DNA of 64,000 nucleotides from Alphaproteobacteria bacterium (GTDB lineage: Bacteria > Pseudomonadota > Alphaproteobacteria > Micropepsales > Micropepsaceae). A program made the translations under genes and the position numbers. The stretch covers positions 1-64,000 of the forward strand of contig JAFARO010000004.1 of NCBI GenBank assembly GCA_019245415.1, in the 5' to 3' direction. Below are positions 1 to 9,001 of this stretch, piece after piece. Numbering within the stretch: the first letter of the stretch is position 1; each line of letters begins with the position of its first letter. The notes under the pieces are model-generated. The model did not search any database. It worked only from the letters and a program-made list of their open reading frames with translations, and was not told the origin of the DNA.

Positions 1-96
1 CGCTTGGGGATCGAGCTCTCGGTGGTCGCCGACCGGACTTATGTGGCCGAAGACCCCTGCGCCCTGACGGACGGCCTCTTGGACAGCGAACCGTGA
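1..96 (+). CDS. C-terminal tail of an unidentified protein (cut by window start)
   Basis: Frame 1 is open from base 1 to a TGA at 94-96 and reads as 31 residues, with an acidic end rich in Asp and Glu (it closes in GLLDSEP). The next gene on the same strand starts 225 bases later, so this is probably the end of an upstream gene. The fragment is too short to place in a family. An ORF this short could also be open by chance in GC-rich DNA. Confidence 0.4.
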   Translation, partial: RLGIELSVVADRTYVAEDPCALTDGLLDSEP

Positions 97-202
97 AGTC
101 TGCGGCAGAATGACGCGGATTGGTCAAAAATGTTGCGCCGCACCACGGCGTTTCCTCCACCTGGGATGTTCACCAATCCAGAGAAACTACCGTGAAGCTT
201 CG

Positions 203-232
203 TTGACAGACGGTCAGCCGCAGTCCTAGTTT
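203..232 (+). promoter_or_regulatory. Candidate sigma-70 promoter of the etf operon
   Basis: A perfect TTGACA hexamer lies at 203-208. A weak -10 like TAGTTT follows at 227-232 after an 18-base spacer, 89 bases before the etfB start. This is inferred from the consensus match only. The rest of the 97-320 gap shows no other feature I can support. Confidence 0.4.
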
Positions 233-320
233 TTGCGCCGCACAAAAGGGCGGCAGCCGACGAGGTTGCGGACGGCAAGAACCGGACGCGAGAAAACGCC
301 GCTCATCAGGGATCTGCTCG

Positions 321-1073
321 GTGATCAAGGTACTAGTCCCCGTCAAGCGGGTGATCGACTACAACGTCAAGGTTCGGGTGAAGGCCGACCAGAGCGGCGT
401 GGACCTGGCCAACGTCAAGATGTCGATGAACCCGTTCGACGAGATCGGGGTCGAGGAAGCGGTCCGGCTCCGGGAAAAGGGCAAGGCGAGCGAGGTCATC
501 GCCGTCTCCATCGGTCCGGCGCAGGTGAGCGAGACTTTGCGCACCGCGCTGGCGATGGGGGCGGACCGCGGCATCCTGGTCAAGACCGACGCGACCGTCG
601 AGCCGCTGGCGGTGGCCAAGATCCTCAAAGCCATCTGCGAGGCCGAAAAGCCGGGACTCGTGATCTGCGGCAAGCAGGCCATCGACGACGATTCCAACCA
701 GACCGGACAGATGCTGGCCGCCCTTTTGGGCTGGCCGCAGGCGACCTTCGCCCACAAGCTCGAACTCGCCGAAGAGAAGGCCCAGGTCGAACGCGAAATC
801 GACGGCGGCCTTCAGACCGTCGAGATCAGCCTGCCTGCCGTGGTGACGACGGATTTGCGCCTCAACGAGCCGCGTTACGCGTCCCTGCCCAACATCATGA
901 AGGCGAAGAAGAAGCCGATCGACGAGAAGACGCCGGCCGACTTCGGCGTCGACGTCACGCCGCGCCTCAGAGTGCTCAAGGTCAGCGAGCCGGAAAAGCG
1001 CAAGGCCGGCGTCAAGGTGAAGACCGTGGCCGAGCTTCTCGACAAGCTCAAGAACGAAGCGGGCGTGATCTGA
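321..1073 (+). CDS. etfB: Electron transfer flavoprotein subunit beta
   Basis: The 250-residue product is the usual length for EtfB, the AMP-binding small subunit of ETF. ETF takes electrons from acyl-CoA and related dehydrogenases and passes them to ETF:ubiquinone oxidoreductase. The N-terminus ([18 protein letters not shown]) and the recognition-loop region near residues 181-200 ([16 protein letters not shown]) are characteristic of the family. That loop docks on partner dehydrogenases. The start is GTG. etfA follows after two bases, so the subunits are probably translated together. Three acyl-CoA dehydrogenase genes elsewhere in the window are plausible electron donors. Confidence 0.96.
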   Translation: MIKVLVPVKRVIDYNVKVRVKADQSGVDLANVKMSMNPFDEIGVEEAVRLREKGKASEVIAVSIGPAQVSETLRTALAMGADRGILVKTDATVEPLAVAKILKAICEAEKPGLVICGKQAIDDDSNQTGQMLAALLGWPQATFAHKLELAEEKAQVEREIDGGLQTVEISLPAVVTTDLRLNEPRYASLPNIMKAKKKPIDEKTPADFGVDVTPRLRVLKVSEPEKRKAGVKVKTVAELLDKLKNEAGVI

Positions 1074-1075
1074 CC

Positions 1076-2017
1076 ATGACCTCTCTCGTCATCGCCGAAC
1101 ACGACAACACGACGCTGAAGGAAACGACGGCCAAGACCGTGACGGCCGCGATCGCGCTGGGACAGCCGGTGCATGTGCTGGTCGCCGGGCAGAGCTGCGC
1201 CGGCGTCGCCGAAGCCGCTGCCAAGCTCGCCGGCGTGGAGAAGGTGCGCGTCGCAGACGATGCCCGCTACGCCAAGATCGTCGCCGAGACCATGGAGACG
1301 CTGATCCTGTCGCTCGCCGAGGGCTACGATGCGCTGCTCGCGCCGGCGACGACCAACGGCAAGAACGTCATGCCGCGCATCGCGGCCAAGCTCGACGTGC
1401 CGCAGATCTCCGAGATCATCGCGGTGGAGGGGCCCGATACGTTCCGCCGCCCGATCTACGCCGGCAACGCCATCGAAACCTTGCAGGCTGCCCCCGGCAA
1501 GAAGGTCATCACGGTGCGCACCACCACCTTCAAGGCGGCGGGCGAGGGTGGGTCGGCGGCGATCGAAAGCGTGGCGGCCGCGCCCGATCCCGGACTGTCG
1601 AAATTCGTCGGCGAGGAGCTCTCCAAATCGGAGCGGCCGGAACTCACCGCCGCGCGCATCGTGATCTCCGGCGGACGCGGCATGCAGTCCGGCGAGAATT
1701 TCCACATGCTGGAGAAGATCGCCGACCGCCTGCACGCCGCCGTCGGCGCCAGCCGCGCCGCGGTCGATGCGGGCTTCGTGCCCAACGACTACCAAGTGGG
1801 GCAGACCGGCAAGGTGGTGGCGCCGGATCTCTACATCGCGGTCGGCATCTCCGGCGCGATCCAGCATCTGGCGGGGATGAAGGATTCCAAGGTCATCGCC
1901 GCCATCAACAAGGACGAGGAAGCGCCGATCTTCCAGATCGCGGATTACGGGCTGGTCGCGGACCTGTTCAAGGCGGTTCCGGAGATGGACGAGGAACTCG
2001 CCAAGCTCGGCTACTGA
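1076..2017 (+). CDS. etfA: Electron transfer flavoprotein subunit alpha
   Basis: The 313-residue product is the FAD-carrying large subunit of ETF. The C-terminal FAD domain is clear: [16 protein letters not shown] near residues 194-209, then a [11 protein letters not shown] segment near 223-233, and the [20 protein letters not shown] signature near 240-259. I chose the ATG at 1076 because it sits two bases after the etfB stop and begins a normal EtfA N-terminus. The reading frame is open further upstream, but only across etfB in another frame. Confidence 0.96.
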   Translation: MTSLVIAEHDNTTLKETTAKTVTAAIALGQPVHVLVAGQSCAGVAEAAAKLAGVEKVRVADDARYAKIVAETMETLILSLAEGYDALLAPATTNGKNVMPRIAAKLDVPQISEIIAVEGPDTFRRPIYAGNAIETLQAAPGKKVITVRTTTFKAAGEGGSAAIESVAAAPDPGLSKFVGEELSKSERPELTAARIVISGGRGMQSGENFHMLEKIADRLHAAVGASRAAVDAGFVPNDYQVGQTGKVVAPDLYIAVGISGAIQHLAGMKDSKVIAAINKDEEAPIFQIADYGLVADLFKAVPEMDEELAKLGY

Positions 2018-2033
2018 CATCAGGGAACGCACC

Positions 2034-2909
2034 ATGAGTATCGAACGCATCGGAGTGATCGGTGCAGGCCAGATGGGCAACGGCATCGCCCATGTGCTGT
2101 CGCTTGCCGGATTCGACGTCATGCTGGAAGACGTCAATTCCGAACAGCTCGGCAAGGCACTCGAGCGCATCACCAAGAACATGAACCGGCAGGCCGCGCG
2201 CGGTCTGATCAAAAGCGAGCTCGTCGAGCCGGCGCTCAAGCGCATCCACACCGCCGAAGGACTAGACGCGATGCGCGACCGCGATCTCGTCATCGAGGCG
2301 GCGACCGAGGACGAGAGCGTCAAGCGCAAGATCTTCCAGGAACTCTGCCCGCGCATCGGCAAGAACACGCTGATCGCGACCAACACGTCGTCGATCTCGG
2401 TGACGCGGCTCGCGTCGTCGACCGACCGGCCGGAGCATTTCATCGGGCTGCACTTCATGAACCCGGTGCCGATGATGCAGCTGGTGGAGGTCATCCGCGG
2501 CATCGCCACCGACGACGCGACCTTCCAGGCCGCTCTCGAAATCGTGCGCCGCGTCGGCAAGATCCCGGCCTACGCCGAGGACTTCCCCGCCTTCATCGTC
2601 AACCGCATCCTGCTGCCGATGATCAACGAGGCCGTCTATACGCTGTACGAAGGCGTCGGCAACGTCGAGGCCATCGATACCGCGATGAAGCTCGGCGCCA
2701 ACCATCCCATGGGCCCGCTGCAGCTCGCCGATTTCATTGGGCTCGACACCTGCCTGAGCGTGATGCAGGTGCTGTACGAAGGGCTGGCGGATTCCAAATA
2801 CCGTCCCTGTCCGCTGCTGGTGAAATATGTCGAAGCCGGCTGGCTCGGCCAGAAGACCGGCCGCGGCTTCTACGACTATCGCGGCGAAAAGCCGGTTCCG
2901 ACGCGCTGA
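2034..2909 (+). CDS. hbd: 3-hydroxybutyryl-CoA (3-hydroxyacyl-CoA) dehydrogenase
   Basis: The 291-residue protein has an N-terminal Rossmann fold with the NAD-binding glycine motif GAGQMGNGIA at residues 10-19. The hydroxyacyl-CoA dehydrogenase signature follows, including the catalytic His in HFMNPVPMMQLVEV and the C-terminal dimerisation domain (FPAFIVNRIL, LADFIGLDT). It oxidises 3-hydroxyacyl-CoA to 3-ketoacyl-CoA in beta-oxidation or the butyrate/PHB cycle. It lies 16 bases after etfA on the same strand, so it is probably co-transcribed with ETF, an arrangement common in Alphaproteobacteria. PaaH would be an alternative name; the exact acyl chain is not decidable here. Confidence 0.93.
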   Translation: MSIERIGVIGAGQMGNGIAHVLSLAGFDVMLEDVNSEQLGKALERITKNMNRQAARGLIKSELVEPALKRIHTAEGLDAMRDRDLVIEAATEDESVKRKIFQELCPRIGKNTLIATNTSSISVTRLASSTDRPEHFIGLHFMNPVPMMQLVEVIRGIATDDATFQAALEIVRRVGKIPAYAEDFPAFIVNRILLPMINEAVYTLYEGVGNVEAIDTAMKLGANHPMGPLQLADFIGLDTCLSVMQVLYEGLADSKYRPCPLLVKYVEAGWLGQKTGRGFYDYRGEKPVPTR

Positions 2910-2965
2910 TCGCGCCGCCGGGAGATCCGGCAGCGCGACCCGCGTCAATCGCTCATCGATGGAAG

Positions 2966-3364
2966 CTAGTGCGGTTCCGGATTGCCGCTCGCGCTCGGCG
3001 AGGGCTCCTGGCCGGGCATCGGCTGGTAGTTCGGCGTGCTGTTGTCGATGCCGGGCGAGGTCGCCGGTTCGTCCGGCGTGGCGGTCACGGTCGTTTCGGT
3101 TGTCGTGGTGCCGGTCTGGTTGCTCGCGGTACGCGCGTTGTCGTCCTGCGCGCAGGCAGCGCTCTGATCGCCGGTGGCGCAGTTGGTGGTTTGGGTCGTC
3201 GTTGTGGTCGTCGTATTGTCGGGGGTCTGCGCGGTCGTCTGGGTCATGATCGAATTGCTGCCCGCCGTCGTCGTGCTCGATTCGGTCGCGGTCTGCGCAT
3301 AAGCGCCCGCGCAACTGCCGATCACCAGGAGCGCGGCGCCGGCGAAAAGATTGCGTTTCAGCAT
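2966..3364 (-). CDS. Secreted Thr/Gln-rich low-complexity protein
   Basis: The 132-residue product begins with a good signal peptide (MLKRNLFAGAALLVIGS, cleavage near AYAQ). The mature part is dominated by Thr, Ser, Gln, Asp and Pro, with runs such as NTTTTTTTQTTN and two Cys residues near the middle. No known domain is visible, and it is probably a disordered periplasmic or surface protein. I placed the start at 3364 because AAAGGAGAA sits just upstream there. A longer frame begins at 3400 but would put extra residues ahead of the signal peptide. Confidence 0.7.
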   Translation of the reverse strand: MLKRNLFAGAALLVIGSCAGAYAQTATESSTTTAGSNSIMTQTTAQTPDNTTTTTTTQTTNCATGDQSAACAQDDNARTASNQTGTTTTETTVTATPDEPATSPGIDNSTPNYQPMPGQEPSPSASGNPEPH

Positions 3365-3522
3365 CACAGGGTTCTCCTTTGTTGGAAGTCCCCGCCGCAT
3401 CTCCTATGAAACGGCTGCGCGCGGCGAGCGTTCCGCGCGCTTTTCGCATGCTGTTCGGGAACCGAAACGAAGAATGCATAAATCGCAAACAGCTCGTTAC
3501 GGCCGCGCAATCTCGGCTGCGA

Positions 3523-4845
3523 TCACTGCGTCTCGATCACCAGCACCCAGTCGCCGTCGCCCGCGGCGTTGTTCCCCGGCGGCGTGAACCGCTGAGTTCC
3601 GCTGTTGGGAAAGCTTCCAACATCGCCGAAGCTGGCATTGGTCGGGTCGAACCAGTGCACGGTCGCGGTTCCAGCCAGTTGCGTCATATCGATCGTGACG
3701 GTGCGCGGACTCGGCAGATATGCCATCACCAAATTGCCGTCGGCGGTGCGGGCGGCGGTGGCATAGGTATCGTCGGGAATGGGGTCACTCTTGGAGAACT
3801 TGCCGTATCCCTTGATCAGCACCTGGTGGAGATAGTCGGGCACGAGATTGTACCAGGCCCGCGACTCGAAAAGCTGCTTCACATAGGAAAGCTGAAGGAT
3901 GCCGACGGTGTCGAGATTGTCCTGCCAGTCGCCCTGCAAGCGCCAGGAATAGGCACTGCCATAGAGCTGGCCCGTGGTGCCGCTCAGCGCGGTCCAATAC
4001 TCCTGGCGCCTCAGGTTCTGGGTCGTTCCGCCGTCGGTTCCGCCATTGTGCTCGAACTCGTAATTGGCCTCGACCAGGAAGGTCGGCCGGTAGCTGGCAC
4101 GCTTGTATTCCGCGAGTTCCTCCGCATAGGTCGGCCGGTAGGTGTAGACCGCATCCAACCCCAGCAGCGGGCGCAAGGCTTTGTCGTCGAGCGAGGCGCT
4201 CACATAATAATCAAGTTCGATTGTTTGGATGTGGTTGGGATCGGCGGCGGCGATGCCCCGCATTACCGCGCGCACCAGATCGTTGTCCGACGAATTGCGC
4301 CAGGTCTGGAAATCGTTGCCGCTCATCCAGATGATGTTGGGCTGATCCTTGAAGCGCTTGCCCAGGAACTCGCCATACTTGCGTGCCTTGACCGGACCGT
4401 TGCTCTGCAGCACCGAAAGCCAGCCGCCGGTCTCGATCGGATCGAGCAGCACCACCATGTCGCGGGCGGCGGCGGCCTGAAGCATCTTCTCCGCGCGGGC
4501 GAAATAGGTCGGATTGGGCGTGGAGAGATCGCCCGGTGTGGTGAACGGCGCGATGCCGTCGAAAGTCGTGCCGTCCGCATTGCAGGCGGTATAGCTGTCG
4601 CAGAGCAGGTTCACCCACAGCGCGTTGATGCCGTATTGGGCGCGGTTGTCCATGAAGAACTTGGCCTGGGCGACGGAGAGATTGCCGACCATGGCCTGTG
4701 GGGCGTCGCCGATCATCAGGAACGGCGTGTCGTTCTGATCGACCAGCAAGCGATTGTCGGCGCTGGTCTTGAGAGGAAACACGGGCGCGGCTGCGAGCGG
4801 GGTTGCAGCCATTGCAATCAGAAGCGCGCTGACGACCGACTTCAT
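3523..4845 (-). CDS. Secreted apiosidase-like glycoside hydrolase (DUF4038 with DUF5060/collagen-binding-like C-terminus)
   Basis: The 440-residue protein has a signal peptide (MKSVVSALLIAMAATPLAAA). A TIM-barrel-like domain of the DUF4038 apiosidase-like type follows, recognised by FLMIGDAPQAMV near residue 42, the asparagine-rich YGINALWVNLL segment, and NIIWMSGNDFQTW near the middle. The last 90 residues (from about TYATAARTADGNLVMAYLP) resemble the 'putative collagen-binding' beta-sandwich that usually trails DUF4038. By family it would cleave side-chain sugars from plant polysaccharides; this is inference. It stands alone, with no neighbouring transporter or other carbohydrate enzyme. 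It is transcribed away from metG. Confidence 0.8.
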   Translation of the reverse strand: MKSVVSALLIAMAATPLAAAPVFPLKTSADNRLLVDQNDTPFLMIGDAPQAMVGNLSVAQAKFFMDNRAQYGINALWVNLLCDSYTACNADGTTFDGIAPFTTPGDLSTPNPTYFARAEKMLQAAAARDMVVLLDPIETGGWLSVLQSNGPVKARKYGEFLGKRFKDQPNIIWMSGNDFQTWRNSSDNDLVRAVMRGIAAADPNHIQTIELDYYVSASLDDKALRPLLGLDAVYTYRPTYAEELAEYKRASYRPTFLVEANYEFEHNGGTDGGTTQNLRRQEYWTALSGTTGQLYGSAYSWRLQGDWQDNLDTVGILQLSYVKQLFESRAWYNLVPDYLHQVLIKGYGKFSKSDPIPDDTYATAARTADGNLVMAYLPSPRTVTIDMTQLAGTATVHWFDPTNASFGDVGSFPNSGTQRFTPPGNNAAGDGDWVLVIETQ

Positions 4846-4935
4846 ATCGAACCTCCGGGTTTGACCGCGCGAGCCTGTTGGACCCTGAAGTCCGGGCAGG
4901 TATGGTAAATCCGCGGCGATGCCTAGCGCAGGACT

Positions 4936-6654
4936 ATGACACGTTATCTGATTACCAGCGCCTTACCCTATATCAACGGCGTCAAGCATCTGGGCACCCT
5001 GGTGGGCTCGCTGCTTTCGGCGGACGTCTATGCCCGGTTCCGTCGCGCGCAAGGCTTTGAGACGCTCGCCATCTGCGCCACCGACGAGCACGGCTCGACG
5101 ACCGAACTCGCCGCGGCGGAGGCGCACATGGATGTGCGCGCGTTCTGCGATCTGCAATACACGATGCAAAAAGCGTCGGGCGACGGCTTCGCGCTCGACT
5201 GGGACCATTTCGGGCGCTCCTCGAGTCGCGCGAACCACGAGCTGACGCAGCATTTCGCGCGTCTGCTGTGGAAGAACGGGCATCTGGAGACCCGAACGAC
5301 CAAGCAGGTCTATTCCAACGCCGACAAGCGCTTCCTTTCCGACCGCTACGTCATCGGCACCTGTCCCCATTGCGGCTACGACCGCGCGCGCGGCGACCAA
5401 TGCGAAAATTGCACGCGCGTGCTGGATCCCGTGGACCTGATCGATCCGCGCTCGGCGCTGTCGGGCTCGCGCGATATCGAAATCCGCGACTCGACGCATC
5501 TCTTCCTCAAGCAGTCGGCCTTCGTGCCCAAGCTGCGCGAATGGATCGGGGGCCACACCCAGGACTGGCCGCCGCTCGTCACCTCCATCGCCAACAAATG
5601 GCTCGACGAGGGGCTCAAGGACCGGGGCATCACCCGCGACGTCGAATGGGGCGTGCCGGTGCCTGACGACATCGCGGACGGCGCGCTCAAGGGCAAGGTC
5701 TTCTATGTCTGGTTCGACGCGCCGATCGAATATATCGGCGCGACGCGCGAATGGGCCGAAGCCAACGGCAAGGGCGAGGCCTGGCGCGACTGGTGGTTCG
5801 GCGACGCGGCGAAGGACGTCGTCTATTGCCAGTTCATGGGCAAGGACAACGTGCCGTTCCACACCGTGGGCTTCCCGGTCACCATCATGGGCTCCGGCGA
5901 GCCCTGGAAGCTCGTCGACCGCCTCAAGGGCTTCAACTGGCTCAATTTCGAGGGCGGAAAGTTCTCGACCTCGCAGCAGCGCGGCGTGTTCATGGACAGC
6001 GCGCTCGAGATCCTGCCCGCCGATTATTGGCGCTATTGGCTGATGGCCAACGCGCCGGAGACCTCCGACGCCAATTTCACCTGGGAGCAGTTCGCGGCCC
6101 AGCTGAACAAGGACTTGGCCGACGTGCTCGGCAATTTCGTCAACCGCGTCACCAAGTTCTGCGCCGCGCGCTTCGAGGGCTGCGTGCCGTCGGAAGGAAG
6201 CTATGGCGCGGAGGAGGACACCCTGATCGGCGAGCTGGACGGCCGGGTGGCCGCGCTCGCCGCGTTGTTCGAGGCGATGGAGTTCCGCAAGGCGATGGCG
6301 GAGTTGCGCGCCATCTTTGTCGCCGGCAACGAATATCTGACCCGCGCCGCACCCTGGACCGCGATCAAGACCGACCGCGCGCGCGCCGCGGCTGCGGTCA
6401 GGATGGGACTCAATCTCGTCCATCTCTTCGGCCATCTCGCCTGGCCGGTGATGCCGACCGCGGCGCGGCGCATCCACGAATCCATCCAGGATGCCGCGGA
6501 AGTCATTCCCTGGCCGGACGAGCCGATGGCCGAGTTCCTCGACGATCTGGAGTACGGCCTGCAGATCCGGGTGCCGCAGGTGCTGTTCCAGAAGATCGCC
6601 GACGAACAGGTGGAGAGCTGGAAGCGGCGTTTTGGCGGAGCGGACGGCGCATGA
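4936..6654 (+). CDS. metG: Methionyl-tRNA synthetase
   Basis: The 572-residue class I synthetase charges tRNA-Met. The HIGH-equivalent motif is PYINGVKHLG at residues 11-20. A zinc knuckle with Cys143, Cys146, Cys156 and Cys159 lies in the connective-peptide domain. The second signature appears as KFSTS at 342-346 instead of KMSKS. The anticodon-binding helical domain follows (NRVTKFCAARF; AAPWTAIKTDRARA). There is no C-terminal tRNA-binding extension. The stop overlaps the start of the acetyltransferase gene (ATGA). Confidence 0.96.
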   Translation: MTRYLITSALPYINGVKHLGTLVGSLLSADVYARFRRAQGFETLAICATDEHGSTTELAAAEAHMDVRAFCDLQYTMQKASGDGFALDWDHFGRSSSRANHELTQHFARLLWKNGHLETRTTKQVYSNADKRFLSDRYVIGTCPHCGYDRARGDQCENCTRVLDPVDLIDPRSALSGSRDIEIRDSTHLFLKQSAFVPKLREWIGGHTQDWPPLVTSIANKWLDEGLKDRGITRDVEWGVPVPDDIADGALKGKVFYVWFDAPIEYIGATREWAEANGKGEAWRDWWFGDAAKDVVYCQFMGKDNVPFHTVGFPVTIMGSGEPWKLVDRLKGFNWLNFEGGKFSTSQQRGVFMDSALEILPADYWRYWLMANAPETSDANFTWEQFAAQLNKDLADVLGNFVNRVTKFCAARFEGCVPSEGSYGAEEDTLIGELDGRVAALAALFEAMEFRKAMAELRAIFVAGNEYLTRAAPWTAIKTDRARAAAAVRMGLNLVHLFGHLAWPVMPTAARRIHESIQDAAEVIPWPDEPMAEFLDDLEYGLQIRVPQVLFQKIADEQVESWKRRFGGADGA

Positions 6655-7154
6655 GCATGGCGGTGCGGCCGCTGACGCAGGGCGATTACGATGCCTTGCG
6701 CGACATCCGGCTTGAAGCGCTGGCGCGCCATCCCACGGCGTTCGCCGCCGATCCCGAACTTGAGTCCGCGATGGACCGCGACGCATGGCTGGCGCGGCTG
6801 GCGAGCGCAGTCACCCTTGGCGGCTTCGTCGATGATGCGCTGATGGGCATCGTGGTGTTCTCGCGCCCAACTTCGCGCAAGCTCGCCCATACCGGCGATC
6901 TGGGCGCGATGTATGTACGTGGCGCGGCGCGCGGCAGCGGGCTTGCCGATGCCCTTGTGACGGCTGCCATCGAGACGGCTGCCGGCAGTGTGGAACAGAT
7001 CAAGCTTACCGTGAACGCCGCCAACACGCGCGCCATCCGCTTCTACGCGCGCCACGGCTTCCGCGAGATCGGCCGCATCCCCCGCTCCTTGAACATTGCG
7101 GGCATCTATTACGATGAAGTGTTGATGCTGCGGACCATAACGCCGCGCGATTGA
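6651..7154 (+). CDS. GNAT-family N-acetyltransferase
   Basis: The 167-residue protein has the GNAT layout: an N-terminal VRPLTQGDYDALRDIRLEAL strand-helix, the acetyl-CoA motif in GAMYVRGAARGSGLADAL, and the C-terminal LTVNAANTRAIRFYARHGF segment (motif B). It would transfer an acetyl group to an unknown amine. ATG 6651 overlaps the metG stop by four bases, indicating translational coupling. The coupling does not identify the substrate. Confidence 0.9.
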   Translation: MSMAVRPLTQGDYDALRDIRLEALARHPTAFAADPELESAMDRDAWLARLASAVTLGGFVDDALMGIVVFSRPTSRKLAHTGDLGAMYVRGAARGSGLADALVTAAIETAAGSVEQIKLTVNAANTRAIRFYARHGFREIGRIPRSLNIAGIYYDEVLMLRTITPRD

Positions 7155-7162
7155 GGCCCTCG

Positions 7163-7894
7163 CTAAAGCCGCTCCCATCCTTCGCGGCCCAGCGCTTCCA
7201 TCGGCCTGAAGCGCGACTTGTAGTCCATCTTGGCGCTGCCGCGCACCCAGTAGCCGAGATAGACATGGCGCAGGCCCCGCCTGCGCGCCGACTCCACGTG
7301 ATCCAGGATCATGTGAGTGCCCAGACTGCGCGCATCCTCGCCCGGATGATAGAAACTGTAGACCATCGAGAGCCCGTCGCGCAGCACGTCGCTCAGCGCA
7401 CAGCCGAGCAGCGCGCCGGGTTTTCCGTCCACGGGCGGACGGCGGTACTCGACGATGTGCGTCTCGACCGGCGTCTCCTCGACCATCGCGACATAGTCGA
7501 ACAGTCCCATGTCGGACATGCCGCCGCCGGCGTGGCGCGAGTCGAGATAGGTGCGCAGCAGCGCGAACTGCTCGCGCGTCGCTTCCGCCGAGACTTCGCT
7601 GCGCACCAGATCGGTGTTGCGCTTGACGATGCGACGCTGATTTCGCGTCAGTGAGAATTCCGGCGCCACGATTCTGACCGAGACGCAGGCGCTGCAATTC
7701 TCGCAGGCCGGGCGATAGGCGATGCTCTGGCTGCGGCGGAACCCGGAATGGGTCAGCGCTTCGTTGAGCGGCTGCGCCAGGTTGCCCGACAGACGCGCGA
7801 AGACCTTGCGCTCGATCTTGCCCGGCAGATAGGGACAGGCCCCGCCCGGGGTGAGAAAGAACTGCGGTACGCGGGTCGAACGTTGCTCGGTCAT
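7163..7894 (-). CDS. bpt: Aspartate/glutamate leucyltransferase (Bpt, bacterial N-end rule)
   Basis: The 243-residue protein belongs to the Ate1/Bpt family. It transfers Leu from tRNA to N-terminal Asp or Glu of proteins and so marks them for ClpS/ClpAP. Diagnostic parts are the N-terminal FFLTPGGACPYLPGKIERKVF, the cysteine cluster PACENCSACVSVRI near residues 62-75, and the GNAT-like C-terminus with LRHVYLGYWVRGSAKMDYKS. The length is standard. It converges on the acetyltransferase gene with eight bases between them. Confidence 0.93.
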   Translation of the reverse strand: MTEQRSTRVPQFFLTPGGACPYLPGKIERKVFARLSGNLAQPLNEALTHSGFRRSQSIAYRPACENCSACVSVRIVAPEFSLTRNQRRIVKRNTDLVRSEVSAEATREQFALLRTYLDSRHAGGGMSDMGLFDYVAMVEETPVETHIVEYRRPPVDGKPGALLGCALSDVLRDGLSMVYSFYHPGEDARSLGTHMILDHVESARRRGLRHVYLGYWVRGSAKMDYKSRFRPMEALGREGWERL

Positions 7895-7946
7895 GGCTCT
7901 GCCGATTATGGCAAGCAGACGCCGCCGCGCCCAGCCGGTTTCGGAT

Positions 7947-8882
7947 TCACAGTTGATGGCCTGGGGGCACCGGCGGGGCCTCCTTCAGCAACGTGATCGA
8001 GAGCCTGCGGTTCGCCGAGCCGTTGGGATCCTCGGGCAGCAGCGGCTCGGAGCCGGCCTTTCCGGAGACCTCATAGATGCGGTCGGCACTGAGGCCGGCT
8101 TGGGCCAGGATGGCGCGCGCCGCATTGGCGCGCGCGGCCGAGAGTTCGAAATTGGTCTGGCCGTCGGGGCCCCGGAAAGGCTGCGACTCGGTATGGCCGG
8201 CGATCGAAACGCGGTTGGGTAGGCGATCGATCACCTTCGCAATTTCTGCGAGCAGCCGCCGCGCATAGGGCAACGGCTCGGAGGTGCCGGCTGCGAACAT
8301 CGGCCGCCCGTCCTGGTCGACCAGCTGGATGCGCAAGCCCTCCGGCGTCTGCTCCATGATCACCTGCTTGGAGAGCGCGGCGAGATCGGGATTGTCCTTG
8401 ATGGCCTGGTGGATCGCCTCGGCGGCATGTGCGAATTCGCCGTCCTGCGCCGAGGCCGAGGAGCGGTCGGTCGCCTGGGCGGCGTTGTTCTGCGAATTGG
8501 ACGCCTGGCTGTCGCTCGCCGACGCGCCGCCCTGGCTGGTCTGCGCGCGGGTCGAGGGCGACTTGCTCGCGGGCGAGGACGGCGAATTCTTCTGGAAGAC
8601 AGAGGCCGCGCCGCCGGCGCGGGCGCTTTCCTCGCCCATCACCTTGCCGCCCAGCACGCCGCCGGATCCGCTCAGGGTCTGGGCGATGCTCTGCGGGGCG
8701 AAATAATCGGCGATGCCGCGCTTCTGCTCCGGCGTGGTGGTGTTGATCAGCCACATCAGCAGGAAGAAGGCCATCATCGCGGTGACGAAATCGGCGTAGG
8801 CAACCTTCCAGGCGCCGCCGTGATGAGCGCCATGGCCCCCCTTCTTGATGCGCTTGACAATGATCGCACCGTCGCCGGCCAT
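7947..8882 (-). CDS. motB: Flagellar motor stator protein MotB
   Basis: The 311-residue protein has a short basic cytoplasmic N-terminus and one transmembrane helix, AYADFVTAMMAFFLLMWLI. That helix carries the proton-accepting Asp at about residue 31, equivalent to Asp32 of E. coli MotB. A Ser/Gln/Ala-rich linker (about residues 85-145) follows. The C-terminal OmpA-like peptidoglycan-binding domain includes VSIAGHTESQPF and NFELSAARANAARAIL. With MotA it forms the stator complex. motA is not in this window. I chose ATG 8882; a TTG at 8906 would add eight residues. Confidence 0.94.
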   Translation of the reverse strand: MAGDGAIIVKRIKKGGHGAHHGGAWKVAYADFVTAMMAFFLLMWLINTTTPEQKRGIADYFAPQSIAQTLSGSGGVLGGKVMGEESARAGGAASVFQKNSPSSPASKSPSTRAQTSQGGASASDSQASNSQNNAAQATDRSSASAQDGEFAHAAEAIHQAIKDNPDLAALSKQVIMEQTPEGLRIQLVDQDGRPMFAAGTSEPLPYARRLLAEIAKVIDRLPNRVSIAGHTESQPFRGPDGQTNFELSAARANAARAILAQAGLSADRIYEVSGKAGSEPLLPEDPNGSANRRLSITLLKEAPPVPPGHQL

Positions 8883-9001
8883 GGCGTTTCCCGCTTGAAG
8901 CCCCAAATGCCCCAGCGTGGACGGTCTTTTCGCCGCCGTTCCTCTCGCCTAGGCTCGCGCATCATGCCAGAGACCCCCTTAAGCAAGCGTTGAGGCCGAT
9001 T

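Noticed and set aside
233-1075. N-terminal extension of the etfA frame
   Set aside because: This stretch overlaps etfB in another phase, is Arg/Gln-rich and has no similarity to ETF proteins. The real start is ATG 1076.
875-2560. A 561-codon minus-strand frame opposite etfA and hbd
   Set aside because: High-GC antisense frame. The opposite strand encodes unmistakable EtfA and hydroxyacyl-CoA dehydrogenase.
2911-2940. GC hairpin after hbd as a terminator
   Set aside because: The inverted repeat is short and no T tract follows.
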